Below, in pieces: positions 39,359 through 48,618 of a DNA stretch of 64,000 bases. Position numbers and translations under genes: made by a program. Below the pieces are notes generated by a model. That model did not search any database. It was not told the DNA's origin and saw nothing but the letters and a program-made list of their open reading frames with translations. Origin of the DNA: a virus. The stretch's first letter is position 1. Every line of letters begins with the position of its first letter. The stretch spans positions 1 to 64,000 of the IMG/VR virus record IMGVR_UViG_3300012210_000006; one strand, 5' to 3'.

Positions 39359-39681
39359 TGAGAATTTATATTGCTGGTCCAATGACAGGAATAAAAAGTT
39401 TCAATTTTCCAGAATTTAGAATCGTAAAAAATAATCTTTTGTTACAGGGCTATGATGTTATTTCTCCTGTTGATTTAGACGAACAAGAATACCCAAACCA
39501 TGATTTTGAATCTGGTACTCTTCCTTCTAATTGGAATTATAAAACACAATTAGAAGTTGATATAATGAATTTAAAATTATGTGATGCTATTTTCCTATTA
39601 AAAGGATGGGAAAACTCTAATGGAGCAAAAATTGAATTATGTAATGCCCTACAACTTGACTTAATGGTAATGTTACAATAA
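39358..39681 (+). CDS. DUF4406 / nucleoside deoxyribosyltransferase-like protein
   Basis: A 107-residue protein overlapping the preceding gene (TAATG). IYIAGPMTGIKSFNFPEFR and the later DIMNLKLCDAIFLLKGWE match DUF4406, a small Rossmann-like family related to nucleoside 2-deoxyribosyltransferases. It probably acts on nucleosides or nucleotides, but no activity is established. Confidence 0.88.
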   Translation: MRIYIAGPMTGIKSFNFPEFRIVKNNLLLQGYDVISPVDLDEQEYPNHDFESGTLPSNWNYKTQLEVDIMNLKLCDAIFLLKGWENSNGAKIELCNALQLDLMVMLQ

Positions 39682-39722
39682 AATTTTTCCTAATTATATA
39701 ACAAATTGAAGGAGAAATCAAA

Positions 39723-39953
39723 ATGAACTTTTTTCAAAGAATTGGTCAATCATTAAGTAAGTTCCTTGGTTCACCACAGGCACATGATATTGAAAAAGCA
39801 ATAATAAACGAAGTGGCTCCTGTTGCGGAAGCAGCACTTCTTGCGGTTTCTAAAGCAAATCCTCTTGCAACGATCATTGTGCAAACTGTTGTTGTTCCAG
39901 CCGTTCAAGCTGAAGTTACAGATATGAATAAACCACCGAGTCCCGGTTTGTAA
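39723..39953 (+). CDS. small hydrophobic protein, possible holin
   Basis: A 76-residue protein with GAAGGAG before the ATG. An amphipathic N-terminus (NFFQRIGQSLSKFLGSP) precedes a hydrophobic run (NPLATIIVQTVVVPAVQAEV). The helix is short and interrupted by Pro. It is close to the lysin, so a lysis role is possible but not shown. Confidence 0.5.
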   Translation: MNFFQRIGQSLSKFLGSPQAHDIEKAIINEVAPVAEAALLAVSKANPLATIIVQTVVVPAVQAEVTDMNKPPSPGL

Positions 39954-39957
39954 AACA

Positions 39958-40101
39958 ATGACACATTCTGAATTAATTTATATGATTAATCGGATGACTC
40001 TCAAGGAATTAGAAACTGTACGAGAATTAATTGATATTAAAATAAAATTGAAAATAATAAAAGCGCATAAACAAATTCTAAAAATAAAACGCCCTGATTA
40101 G
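39958..40101 (+). CDS. 47-residue basic helical protein
   Basis: The last rightward gene, starting 4 bases after the previous stop. The protein is very helical and basic at its end (IKIKLKIIKAHKQILKIKRPD). There is no clear ribosome binding site, so it is probably coupled to the gene before. The stop lies in the loop region of the convergent terminator. Confidence 0.45.
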   Translation: MTHSELIYMINRMTLKELETVRELIDIKIKLKIIKAHKQILKIKRPD

Positions 40102-40114
40102 GGTGTTTTATTTT
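40081..40114. terminator. bidirectional terminator between the two genome arms
   Basis: AAAATAAAACGCCCT pairs with AGGGTGTTTTATTTT around a GATT loop. A on one side and T on the other let it work in both directions. The stop codons of both converging genes lie inside it. Confidence 0.85.
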
Positions 40115-40514
40115 GCCAAGGTTTTGGTGTATCACCGTACGGAATTTGAATAAAACATATTCTCATTAAATTATTTCCACATCGAGAACATTCATATGTT
40201 TTGTATGACCCTGTAATGTCCAATCCATTGTTAATTTGGTTATACCATATTCTATTGTAATTTAAAGTATATGTATTATCACAATTTGCACATACCCAAC
40301 GTGCAACAGTTACAATATACTCGGGCTTTAATTGACTGGCGTGAACTAACTTAGGAACAATTTGTTCATTTTGTTTTTCGTTTTCTTTTGCTTGTTGTTC
40401 TTTAATATATTTAATAAAACATTCGCGTAATTCAACTCTTGTTTTTCTTTCTGAGAAAAATAAGACCGTAGGAATTAAAATTAACAGTACAATTATGGTA
40501 ACAATTTCAATCAT
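40098..40514 (-). CDS. membrane-anchored zinc-ribbon protein
   Basis: A 138-residue protein. Residues 3-22 are a membrane segment (IVTIIVLLILIPTVLFF), followed by a charged helix and then a ribbon with CANCDNTY and CSRCGNN. It follows the ribonucleotide reductase gene with a four-base overlap (ATGA-type). It is the last gene of the leftward arm. The function is unknown. Confidence 0.65.
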   Translation of the reverse strand: MIEIVTIIVLLILIPTVLFFSERKTRVELRECFIKYIKEQQAKENEKQNEQIVPKLVHASQLKPEYIVTVARWVCANCDNTYTLNYNRIWYNQINNGLDITGSYKTYECSRCGNNLMRICFIQIPYGDTPKPWQNKTP

Positions 40515-42415
40515 ATTAATTCACAACTCCCCCCGCTGCAAGCAAGTTCTTTGGCTCCAATTGTGTGATCTGATTGTTCTAGTTGATCTAAAATAGAATA
40601 ATCTATTTCAGGCATTGCTGCTTTTCTTTTTTTGTATTCTTCCTCCGTTATTTCTTCATAGGGAGCAAGACGATACACATGGTCAGAAGTAGGTAGAAAA
40701 GATATACCTCCAATATGTTTCCAATTGGAATATACCAAATATTGTAATTCAATCCATTCAATTATTTTTGCATAAATTGTCACCGACTGGTTATGTTCAC
40801 ACCATGATTTTTTCATCATTAACCAATGATTAAATTGTTGTTTTGCTGAGAAATCATGTCTAGTAATTGCTGTTGGAGGAGCTTTTATGGGGAATTCCAG
40901 AACCCATGTTGTTGCATTTGTTTCGTTCTGCCCGATTTCTGGAACAGCAGGCACACCCGATGCCTGGACCATTTTAAATAATGGATCAGAGGCATTAATA
41001 CGAACACGACGGATAAAAAACTTACTCCACCATGTATGACATCCTGATCCACTGAAAACAACTTGAGATTCTGTGCCAGCTGGCTTACCCGTTGTGATTG
41101 CTGCGCTTTGATTAATACCTAGAAGTTTTGCATATTTCTTATTTACCTTAATCGCATATTGCCTTAGTAATGACAAACTCTCCCCAGAATTATTATAAAT
41201 AAATGGGCAATCCATTTGACCAGTAATACTTACTCCAAGAAGTCTTTCTTCATCGCAATTTTGTTTCCATTCATCACTAATATAAGTAAAATCAGTAAAC
41301 ATTGATTGAATTGTTCCGACAATTGTTGCTAATTTAATTTTCTCAGCTAGAGAATCAAAATTGTCTTCTGGTCGAGCAATAACACTAGATAAATTACAGA
41401 ATTGTCTTGAACGAAGATTAATCTCACCGCAAGGGTTCGTTCCAAAGGTGGGCCAATCTTTGCGCCTTGGAGAAGTACTTAAAATTGATGCACGATTAAA
41501 TATCCCGCGTTCTCCTGATCCAGATTTCACAAGTGATAAAAATTCCTCCATAAACACAGAAGCTTCAGGTTGTTCATTATATGCTACCGAATTATTCGCC
41601 ATTGCGCGAAATGGAACAGAGGACCAAAATGCTCCGAATTTAGCATTTCTCATTTCCATATCGTCTACATTCGATAAGGAAATTAAACTAGACCGTCGTA
41701 CGCCGCCGGAAACGACGACCTCCCCAATAGTACACATAATGTCATGTGCGTCTATCGAACGTAACCTACGGCCCGCACGGGACCTTATTTTTTCTTGGGT
41801 GAAGTCCAATAACCTCTTAAGAGGTTCCGGTCCACTAGAGCGCCCTCCCATCGTTTTCAGAATCGCACCACTTGGGCGTAAAATAGAATAATCAAAATTA
41901 ACATGAATGCCATTATATGCCGATTCGATGGCAAGTCGTAATGCAATTGCCCATCCTTCTCTGGAATCGTCAATAAGATGATTCTTAATTACTTTACTGT
42001 CTTTTGCGGCAATTTGAGGGAGTGATTCAATATATTCAGATTCTACTGAAAAACCAAATCCACTTCCTGACATAAGAATAAAAAGAGCCTCATCAAATAC
42101 GCGAAGATCAGTAATTGCAGCATAAGCACAATTGAAAATAGCACAGTTATTTTTTGTTGCCGCAATTCCCGCTGACCATAAAAGGCGCATACTCGGAAGA
42201 ATTCTGTGGTCATAAATTGCTTCAGTAATTTCTTGACGGTCAAGGTCTGATAGCACATTGCCGGCCTTTGCAAAAAGAAATTCTGTTGCCCGATCAACAG
42301 TTTCTGCCCAATTTTCCCTACGTTTTAGGTCATCTATCCAACGAGGATATGTCCGTACAAACACAAACTTCGCTAGTGGAGTTTTAAATGGTTCCGGTCG
42401 ATTTTCAAGTAACAT
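40511..42415 (-). CDS. nrdJ: class II (B12-dependent) ribonucleotide reductase
   Basis: A 634-residue reductase that makes deoxyribonucleotides using adenosylcobalamin. It shows NNCAIFNCAYA, MSGSGFGFSVE, GGVRRSSLISLS, GERGIFNRAS and FGTNPCGEINLRS, motifs of the monomeric RTPR-like class. The C-terminus CSGGSC is the redox-active Cys pair that reloads the active site. It needs no small subunit, and none is nearby. It would depend on host cobalamin. Codons near 41690-41880 are more GC-rich. Confidence 0.93.
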   Translation of the reverse strand: MLLENRPEPFKTPLAKFVFVRTYPRWIDDLKRRENWAETVDRATEFLFAKAGNVLSDLDRQEITEAIYDHRILPSMRLLWSAGIAATKNNCAIFNCAYAAITDLRVFDEALFILMSGSGFGFSVESEYIESLPQIAAKDSKVIKNHLIDDSREGWAIALRLAIESAYNGIHVNFDYSILRPSGAILKTMGGRSSGPEPLKRLLDFTQEKIRSRAGRRLRSIDAHDIMCTIGEVVVSGGVRRSSLISLSNVDDMEMRNAKFGAFWSSVPFRAMANNSVAYNEQPEASVFMEEFLSLVKSGSGERGIFNRASILSTSPRRKDWPTFGTNPCGEINLRSRQFCNLSSVIARPEDNFDSLAEKIKLATIVGTIQSMFTDFTYISDEWKQNCDEERLLGVSITGQMDCPFIYNNSGESLSLLRQYAIKVNKKYAKLLGINQSAAITTGKPAGTESQVVFSGSGCHTWWSKFFIRRVRINASDPLFKMVQASGVPAVPEIGQNETNATTWVLEFPIKAPPTAITRHDFSAKQQFNHWLMMKKSWCEHNQSVTIYAKIIEWIELQYLVYSNWKHIGGISFLPTSDHVYRLAPYEEITEEEYKKRKAAMPEIDYSILDQLEQSDHTIGAKELACSGGSCELI

Positions 42416-42808
42416 TTATTTCTCCAATGATGTTGAAGTTATTCCGTAATTTTTATCAGGAGTGGGATTTCCATTAATGTCTTTGTTTTTAACAATAAGG
42501 CCATTTTTAACAACACAACACTTCTTGCGATCAGTAAGTTTTTGAACGACATATCGAGATACTGCTTTTAATGAGTATCCAGAGTTAATTGCATGCATTA
42601 AACACGTTACAAGAACATCTCCGAATTCTTTTTCCTGTTCTTCTCGTGACCATCCTTTATTAATTGTTTCAGCAAGTTCTCCTAGTTCACCGCAAATCTT
42701 TAAAGCAGTTTGTGAGGGTAATGGTTCTGTTGCTTTATTAAGAACATAGAAATGCTCGTAGAAATCAGCAACAGCTTCTTGTATTCTGTCTAGTGGGGAA
42801 CTAATCAT
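42416..42808 (-). CDS. MazG-like nucleotide pyrophosphohydrolase
   Basis: A 130-residue all-helical protein. ICGELGELAETINKG and KEFGDVLVTCL supply the metal-binding E-x-x-E and E-x-x-D pairs of the MazG fold. It would hydrolyse NTPs or dNTPs, or lower ppGpp-like signals. The ATG at 42808 has GGGAG at good spacing inside the end of the upstream gene; an upstream ATG at 42847 lacks one. Confidence 0.85.
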   Translation of the reverse strand: MISSPLDRIQEAVADFYEHFYVLNKATEPLPSQTALKICGELGELAETINKGWSREEQEKEFGDVLVTCLMHAINSGYSLKAVSRYVVQKLTDRKKCCVVKNGLIVKNKDINGNPTPDKNYGITSTSLEK

Positions 42809-43610
42809 TGAAATCTCCCAGTGCAGCAACTTTACCAAATTCAGCAATAATTTTTTGATTTGTTTTTTGAATAATTTGTCTGATACGAGACGATCCTATT
42901 TTTGTTTTATATTCCATTTCCATAGTGAGATATTCATCAATTTGTTCAACACTTTTTCCACTAAACCAATGTAGTCTCCAAATCTCTCCATCCGGTTTAG
43001 GAAATATTTTTTCATTAAAAGAAATTTGATATATAGTTTTCAATATTTTAATACATTTTTCATTGCGTAGATTCTCTAATTCTTTTTCCTCACAATCCAT
43101 AATATTAGCAAGAGTTGCTTCGTATATTTCTTTTGCAAACTTTGAATCTTCAAAATAATTATTTGAATGATATGCAATATTCATATCTATTGATAATTCA
43201 TTTTTCCACCCATGTTTTTTCAACTTTTCTTGTATACTGTATAATACACGATGATATAATTTGTTTTTAATATAATTTCCAAAAACTGCTAAATTTTCTT
43301 CCTTATTTTTAATTTTGAAATCGTTAACAACAAGGTCATAAAATTCAAGTAAAACATCTTGGTAAATATCGTTATATTCATAACTCTTTTGTGCAAGATT
43401 ATATTTGATATAAAAATGAGTAGTATTCTTTTTAAGAAGATATTGAAACTGCTCAGTTAATTTCCAAAGTGCATCATCTCTTTCATCTTTTGTATAATGT
43501 TGATTAACATTTTGAATAATAACAATAAGTGTTTCGGGAATAACATATTTTTTCTTATTTGTACAAAAAGGACAATCTTTGATGGTTCCGGCACAAATTG
43601 GACATTTCAT
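42801..43610 (-). CDS. zinc-ribbon protein with sigma-factor-like domains
   Basis: A 269-residue protein whose ATG overlaps the polymerase stop (ATGA). It starts MKCPICAGTIKDCPFC, a zinc ribbon. Residues about 60-110 (YEYNDIYQDVLLEFYDLV) resemble sigma70 region 2, and the C-terminal 60 residues (HWFSGKSVEQIDEYL then SSRIRQIIQKTNQKI) resemble an HTH like region 4. It may direct host RNA polymerase to phage promoters. The similarity is by pattern only. Confidence 0.5.
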   Translation of the reverse strand: MKCPICAGTIKDCPFCTNKKKYVIPETLIVIIQNVNQHYTKDERDDALWKLTEQFQYLLKKNTTHFYIKYNLAQKSYEYNDIYQDVLLEFYDLVVNDFKIKNKEENLAVFGNYIKNKLYHRVLYSIQEKLKKHGWKNELSIDMNIAYHSNNYFEDSKFAKEIYEATLANIMDCEEKELENLRNEKCIKILKTIYQISFNEKIFPKPDGEIWRLHWFSGKSVEQIDEYLTMEMEYKTKIGSSRIRQIIQKTNQKIIAEFGKVAALGDFND

Positions 43611-46600
43611 TGTGAAATAACCTTTAAAATTGAAACATCGAAATATCCCTTCCACTTATCAGGATTTGATTTACGACCAAGTAAGTCCACAATCATTCCC
43701 TTCTTCAATTCTGGATTATTAAACTTATTCATTTGTGCTGCATTAATAATCATTTTCATGGTGAAAGATTCATCTTCAAGATCAATCATATACATGAATT
43801 TTCCATCTTTTTTACTTTTCTTTTTAATGATGTTTGTTATCATTACGCGAGTACGATGTTCTATATATTTTTCAATTCTTCGTTGTCCATATTTTGTAAA
43901 GGACATTTGTTTTTCCATTCGCCAGTCATCTTCAATCTCTTGCAAGGTTACTAAATTAGCAACTTCTTTTTGCCACTGTGAACGGCCTACTTGACACGGA
44001 TGACCTGAAATATGAAATCCAAACAAATCATATTCTTTTTCAAGAGTAATTGCCGTCGTTACGTTATCAACCTGATCGAAACACCCCGATTGATGTAATG
44101 CATCCAAAACCTTAGAAGTTGCGTGACGAGCAGGAATACGTTCTCTCCAATTTATACTATTTTGATAGTATCCATTTTTTTCTCTTTCTTCTACGATATG
44201 TTCGACGCTTGCGGGGCCAACTCCTCTTATGCAATCGAGTCCAAGCATAATTGTTTTTTTATCAAGAGCGATAAATCCCTTACCTGAATAATTAATATCA
44301 GGAGGCATAAGAAAGCATCCAGCTATCTGTGCATCTCGAATTAATGTTGGGATATTATCTTTCGTACTAGAATTCTCTGCTGTTAAGCAGGCCGCGAGAA
44401 AGTATGCGGGGTAGTAATACTTCGCCCAGGCCGTTTGTGCTGTTAAGTATGAATAAGCCATGGCGTGAGATCGGTTAAAAACATACTCGGCCATTGGAAG
44501 AATTTGTCCCCAAAGAGTTTCTCCAATTTCTCTTGTAATATGTGAATGCTCAATAAGACCATTGATAAGCTGTTCCTTATATTTTGGAATTTTATCAACT
44601 TGTTTTTTGCCCATTACCTTACGGAGATCGTCTGCTTCTGCAAGAGAAAATCCAGCGCATTGATTCGCAATCGCCATAATACTTTCTTGAAATGCACATA
44701 CACCAAGTTCCTTTTCAAGAATTGGTTTTAATTCAGAGAAGAGGTAATGAACTTGTTCTTGTCCGTTTCTGCGAGCGATATAGGTTGCCGTATCTCCTGA
44801 TAACATAGGTCCAGGGCGACATAATGAATTAAGGACTGCCAAATCTTCAACACAAGTTGGTTTGGCCTGTTGAAGTAAACGAACATAACCGCCTCCTGCT
44901 GCTTGAAATATTCCCATTGTTCGACCAGATGTTAATAAGGTATAAATCTGTGGATCATCGAGGTTAATATTGTCAAAACTGAAATTAGGATCGTCATTTT
45001 TTCTAATCTGTCTTTCTACTGACTTTAAAATATCAAGAGTAATGAGTCCAAGAATATCAAACTTGATTAACCCAAATGCCTCAACATCTTGCATATCTAA
45101 TTGAGCAAGTATTATTTCTTCTTTCGTCCCTGTTGATTTCGCAACCATAAGAGGAATAATCTCGTTAACAGGCTTTGATGCAATAATGATACCGCTTGCA
45201 TGAGTGCTGGCATGAGTACCAAGAGAACGTAGGCCGCGAGCATAATGTAAAAGATATAAACCTGGTTCCCCAAGGGACTCAATAATTTGTCTAAATTCAT
45301 GTGATTGTGTCCATACGTCGTCGAGTGAAAGACCGTGAGGTTCTGCCGCTGGTCCTGCCCCTTGCAGCGAGGATTCCCCTTCAGGGATAATTGCTGTTAT
45401 CTTATTTGCGATTCCTAAATCAATCCCTAAGACTTGACATAGCTTTTTAACAAGTTTCGCAGGGCCAAAAGTCGAATAAGTGCCAATCTGACAAACATTT
45501 TTTTCTCCATATCGATCTCGAAGATATTGTATAATTTCCTGACGGCGTTCTTTCTGAAAATCGAGATCAATATCCGGGGGAGCAAACCGTTCTAGACGAC
45601 CAGGATTAATGAACCTCTCAAATGGGAGCTTTCGGGTTATAGGGTCTACTCCGGTGATCCCTAAGACCCAACAGACGAGGCTTCCCACGGCGCTGCCGCG
45701 TCCGCATCCTACCATAATATCTTCGCGCTTACAAAACTGCATCAAATCCCAAAGAACGAGAATATATTCTACGAAGCCTGCTTTAATAATAACTGTCATT
45801 TCGTATTCTAAGCGTTCTGCATATTCTTGCGGAATAATTGATAGAATAGGAATGTTTAATTTTTCACACAATCCACCCCAACATTTGTCTTGAAATGTCC
45901 TTTCTTTATCAGCTTCGTGAAAACTATTTGCAGGATATATATCAAAGGGTAATTCAGGAACAAACCATTGTTTCCGAAGGGGAAGTTCGAATTCTACTTG
46001 ATCGGCAATCTTCTGAGTATTCTCTAATTCCCATGGATTAAATAATGCTGACATTTCGTCAGTAGTCTTTAACCAACATTGATTCGTAGGGAAACGCCAT
46101 CTATCTGGATCGTGTTTTTGAGCAGCAGTGTTGCAACACAATAACGTGTCATGTGAGTCATAATCTTCTTCATTTAGATAATGACAATCTGATGAACATA
46201 TTATCTGTTCTTTGGAGAAATTTTGTCTATACCAAGTATTGAGTTTCTCCTGCGTTGACTCCGCACCATGCCACTGCAACTCCGCGTAGAAATTGTCGCC
46301 GAACGTTGATTGAAACCACTGACATTCGCCTCTTGCAATCTCTTCGCTATATGCACATTTTCCTTCGCCTTCTCCATCCAAGCCGCGCGAAAGTCTTTGA
46401 GCAATGATTCCACCGAGGCAAGCGGTTGTGACAATGAGTCCATCGGAGTATCGAGCAAGGATTTCATGGTCGATGCGAGGTTTTTTATAGAAACCCTCTG
46501 TAAACGCGAGAGTGGAAAGGGTTTTGAGGTTATTCCAGCCTTGTTCTGTTTTCGCGAGGATGATGAGGTGAGCGGCATATGATTCTCCTTTTAAATAGTG

Positions 46601-46840
46601 TTTACGATGCCTTGAATCTAATGCAATATACGCTTCCATGCCTATAATCTGTTTCACGCCGTACTTATGACATGCATCGTATGCTTTTACAACCGACGCA
46701 AGATTACCGTGCTCCGTGAAGGCTATTGCCTTTTGTCCATCATCTGCAATCTTTTTGACAGCAGAATCAATTCTCACCATAGAATCTAGGAGAGAATAAC
46801 CGGAATGACAGTGCAAGTTACAAAATGGGATTTTAGACAT
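43607..46840 (-). CDS. dnaE: DNA polymerase III alpha subunit (DnaE-type)
   Basis: A 1077-residue C-family replicative polymerase. It has an N-terminal PHP domain (NLHCHSGYSLLDSM, AFTEHGNLAS), a palm with GCGRGSAVGSLVCWVLGI and APPDIDLDFQKE supplying catalytic Asp residues, fingers with ARGLRSLGTHAS, a helix-hairpin-helix (DCIRGVGPASVEHI) and a C-terminal OB-fold region. It is slightly shorter than cellular DnaE (about 1160). Phages with their own DnaE are uncommon compared with family A or B enzymes. Confidence 0.96.
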   Translation of the reverse strand: MSKIPFCNLHCHSGYSLLDSMVRIDSAVKKIADDGQKAIAFTEHGNLASVVKAYDACHKYGVKQIIGMEAYIALDSRHRKHYLKGESYAAHLIILAKTEQGWNNLKTLSTLAFTEGFYKKPRIDHEILARYSDGLIVTTACLGGIIAQRLSRGLDGEGEGKCAYSEEIARGECQWFQSTFGDNFYAELQWHGAESTQEKLNTWYRQNFSKEQIICSSDCHYLNEEDYDSHDTLLCCNTAAQKHDPDRWRFPTNQCWLKTTDEMSALFNPWELENTQKIADQVEFELPLRKQWFVPELPFDIYPANSFHEADKERTFQDKCWGGLCEKLNIPILSIIPQEYAERLEYEMTVIIKAGFVEYILVLWDLMQFCKREDIMVGCGRGSAVGSLVCWVLGITGVDPITRKLPFERFINPGRLERFAPPDIDLDFQKERRQEIIQYLRDRYGEKNVCQIGTYSTFGPAKLVKKLCQVLGIDLGIANKITAIIPEGESSLQGAGPAAEPHGLSLDDVWTQSHEFRQIIESLGEPGLYLLHYARGLRSLGTHASTHASGIIIASKPVNEIIPLMVAKSTGTKEEIILAQLDMQDVEAFGLIKFDILGLITLDILKSVERQIRKNDDPNFSFDNINLDDPQIYTLLTSGRTMGIFQAAGGGYVRLLQQAKPTCVEDLAVLNSLCRPGPMLSGDTATYIARRNGQEQVHYLFSELKPILEKELGVCAFQESIMAIANQCAGFSLAEADDLRKVMGKKQVDKIPKYKEQLINGLIEHSHITREIGETLWGQILPMAEYVFNRSHAMAYSYLTAQTAWAKYYYPAYFLAACLTAENSSTKDNIPTLIRDAQIAGCFLMPPDINYSGKGFIALDKKTIMLGLDCIRGVGPASVEHIVEEREKNGYYQNSINWRERIPARHATSKVLDALHQSGCFDQVDNVTTAITLEKEYDLFGFHISGHPCQVGRSQWQKEVANLVTLQEIEDDWRMEKQMSFTKYGQRRIEKYIEHRTRVMITNIIKKKSKKDGKFMYMIDLEDESFTMKMIINAAQMNKFNNPELKKGMIVDLLGRKSNPDKWKGYFDVSILKVISQ

Positions 46841-47004
46841 TAAACCAAATCACCAAGTGCTTCAATAATAGAATTTACAGTTATCCAATCTTTATGATTT
46901 TCATATAGAAACTGAGTTGTATCTTTAATTATAAATTTAATTCTTTGAATTGCCTGTGTTCTTTTATCTGCCAAATTTAACTCTTCATCATTTAATAATT
47001 GCAT
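46840..47004 (-). CDS. hypothetical 54-residue protein
   Basis: A helical protein (DEELNLADKRTQAIQRIKFI) with GAGGG before the ATG. It fills the gap between phoH and the polymerase gene and overlaps the polymerase start (TAATG). No family is recognised. Confidence 0.6.
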   Translation of the reverse strand: MQLLNDEELNLADKRTQAIQRIKFIIKDTTQFLYENHKDWITVNSIIEALGDLV

Positions 47005-47005
47005 C

Positions 47006-47635
47006 CTAATTTCCCTCGTACTTTCTTACAATTTTTCCTACTAAACCATGTCTCTGACAATCTTCAATTTTGAACTTAACGATTCCTATTTCATCTTTCC
47101 AATTTGGACCATCGAATCTTTCAATAACATCGCTTAATCCATTAATAAAATTATTATCAAGATCACACTGCCGAAGATCACCAAGGATAACCATCTTGGA
47201 ATCTTTTCCTAATCTAGTCAAGAACATTTTCATTTGATTCACAGTAGAATTTTGTGCTTCATCAAGAATGATGAACGAATTTGAAAACGTCTTTCCCCTC
47301 ATAAATTCGAGACATTCGAAGCGTACTCTGTCATCGGAAATCAATTTCTGATACTGTTCGCATAATGCCTCTTGAAAAAACTCATCAAGAACCTGTTTAT
47401 ATGGAGCAGTTTTCTCATCGAGATCACCTGGTAAAAAACCAAGATCACCGTCTACTTGAATTAAGGGTTTACTAAATATAATCTGTGATCCACGGTGTTT
47501 TTTTAACCATTCTGAAGCCATGTTTGCCGCTAAGAAACTTTTGCCTGTTCCGGCAGGCCCGAAACCAAATATAATGTCTTTTTCTTTTATAAGTTTAACG
47601 AATTCGGTTTGTCTTTCTCCGCGCGCTTCAAACAT
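47006..47635 (-). CDS. phoH: PhoH-like ATPase
   Basis: A 209-residue P-loop ATPase. GFGPAGTGKSFLAA is Walker A, NSFIILDEAQNST is Walker B, and GDLRQCD is the sensor segment. The ATG at 47635 has AAAGGGGA upstream; a longer frame to 47782 has no such support. PhoH proteins are common in phages and may act in RNA metabolism, but their phage role is not settled. About 150 bases without a gene precede it. Confidence 0.9.
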   Translation of the reverse strand: MFEARGERQTEFVKLIKEKDIIFGFGPAGTGKSFLAANMASEWLKKHRGSQIIFSKPLIQVDGDLGFLPGDLDEKTAPYKQVLDEFFQEALCEQYQKLISDDRVRFECLEFMRGKTFSNSFIILDEAQNSTVNQMKMFLTRLGKDSKMVILGDLRQCDLDNNFINGLSDVIERFDGPNWKDEIGIVKFKIEDCQRHGLVGKIVRKYEGN

Positions 47636-47785
47636 TACATCCCCTTTGATTCGAGATACGTAATTAAATATTGAACTTGTTGAAAATCTTTTAAGGGATA
47701 TATGTTTATCTGCACATCCCCATAAAAAACGAAATAACACCTTTCTCTTACACACCAGTAAATTATGAACGGTCCCTTCCAAGAA

Positions 47786-48142
47786 TCAGGTTGTAATTTC
47801 ATAAACACAAACTTTTAGATTATACTTACGGGCTTCCTTGATCATATGTCTTGTTCCTGGTCCCTTACCGGGAATAGCAAGTAATGCGTCAGCTTTTCCT
47901 TCAACAATCATTTGAGTATTTCTAATTACCCCTGCTGCCCTACGATGTTTATTCCAATCAGCCGGAAATTCAATCACAGGAATTCCATTTAATATTGCCC
48001 ATTTCCAACCAAGTGTATCAACTCCTGGTGCCATTCCACAAATAACTGTATTAATTTCTTTTGCAAATGGACATATATCTAATGCATCAAATAAAATATC
48101 AGGTAAAACAATTTCTCTACCTCCTGCTATAATACATCTCAT
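47786..48142 (-). CDS. DUF2493 / SLOG-like nucleotide-binding protein
   Basis: A 118-residue Rossmann-like protein. MRCIIAGGREIV, ICGMAPGVDTLGWKWA and ALLAIPGKGPGTRHMIKEA match DUF2493, a member of the SLOG superfamily thought to bind nucleotides or nucleotide signals. The ATG at 48142 has AAGGGTGG upstream. Its role in phages is not known. Confidence 0.88.
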   Translation of the reverse strand: MRCIIAGGREIVLPDILFDALDICPFAKEINTVICGMAPGVDTLGWKWAILNGIPVIEFPADWNKHRRAAGVIRNTQMIVEGKADALLAIPGKGPGTRHMIKEARKYNLKVCVYEITT

Positions 48143-48169
48143 ATAAACCACCCTTGGTCAAATAACATT

Positions 48170-48334
48170 TTAAATTCCCTTCAATATAGATAATTTAAAA
48201 TTATTAATATTTTTAGAATACTTTTTATTTCGTAATCTTCGCATTGCATTAGCACATATTCTGCATCTCTTATATTTACAAGAGAGTAAATTGTCCTGTG
48301 TTTGTGAATGTCCACATTGTTTAAACATATCCAT
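48170..48334 (-). CDS. 54-residue basic zinc-finger-like protein
   Basis: CGHSQTQDN, then CKYKRCRIC, gives a C-x-H and C-x(3)-C-x(2)-C layout like a treble-clef or HNH-related knuckle. The rest is basic (MRRLRNKKYSKNINN). It resembles the short Cys/His cores of phage DNA-binding proteins. The ATG lies 2 bases after the preceding stop. Confidence 0.5.
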   Translation of the reverse strand: MDMFKQCGHSQTQDNLLSCKYKRCRICANAMRRLRNKKYSKNINNFKLSILKGI

Positions 48335-48335
48335 A

Positions 48336-48617
48336 TTAAATATGTCCAAATGCGATTATAAAATGACTGAGATCATCTTCTACAAAATCCCTGCGGAAAA
48401 CATATGCGACTCCCTGAAAATCGTGAATAAGTCTTCCGTGTAAAATTCCGTTTGTTTTTCCATAACGATCAAGACAAACTGTTACACCTACTGATCGAGT
48501 ATCAATTTGGTGGTTAGAAAGAAGATTTTCTAATTGACATTTAATTGAACCATCGTCAACAGGAATTTCAAATATTAGCTTGTAACCTTCGGGATGTTCG
48601 ATTCCACCTGGGTGCAT
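48336..48617 (-). CDS. hypothetical 93-residue protein
   Basis: An alpha/beta protein starting MHPGGIEHPEGYKLIFEIPV, with a segment VGVTVCLDRYGKTNGIL. Close spacing to both neighbours supports an operon. No family is recognised. Confidence 0.65.
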   Translation of the reverse strand: MHPGGIEHPEGYKLIFEIPVDDGSIKCQLENLLSNHQIDTRSVGVTVCLDRYGKTNGILHGRLIHDFQGVAYVFRRDFVEDDLSHFIIAFGHI

Positions 48618-48618
48618 A

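Noticed and set aside
41361-41891. Rightward 176-codon ORF opposite the reductase gene
   Set aside because: It lies fully antisense to conserved reductase motifs and has no recognisable product.
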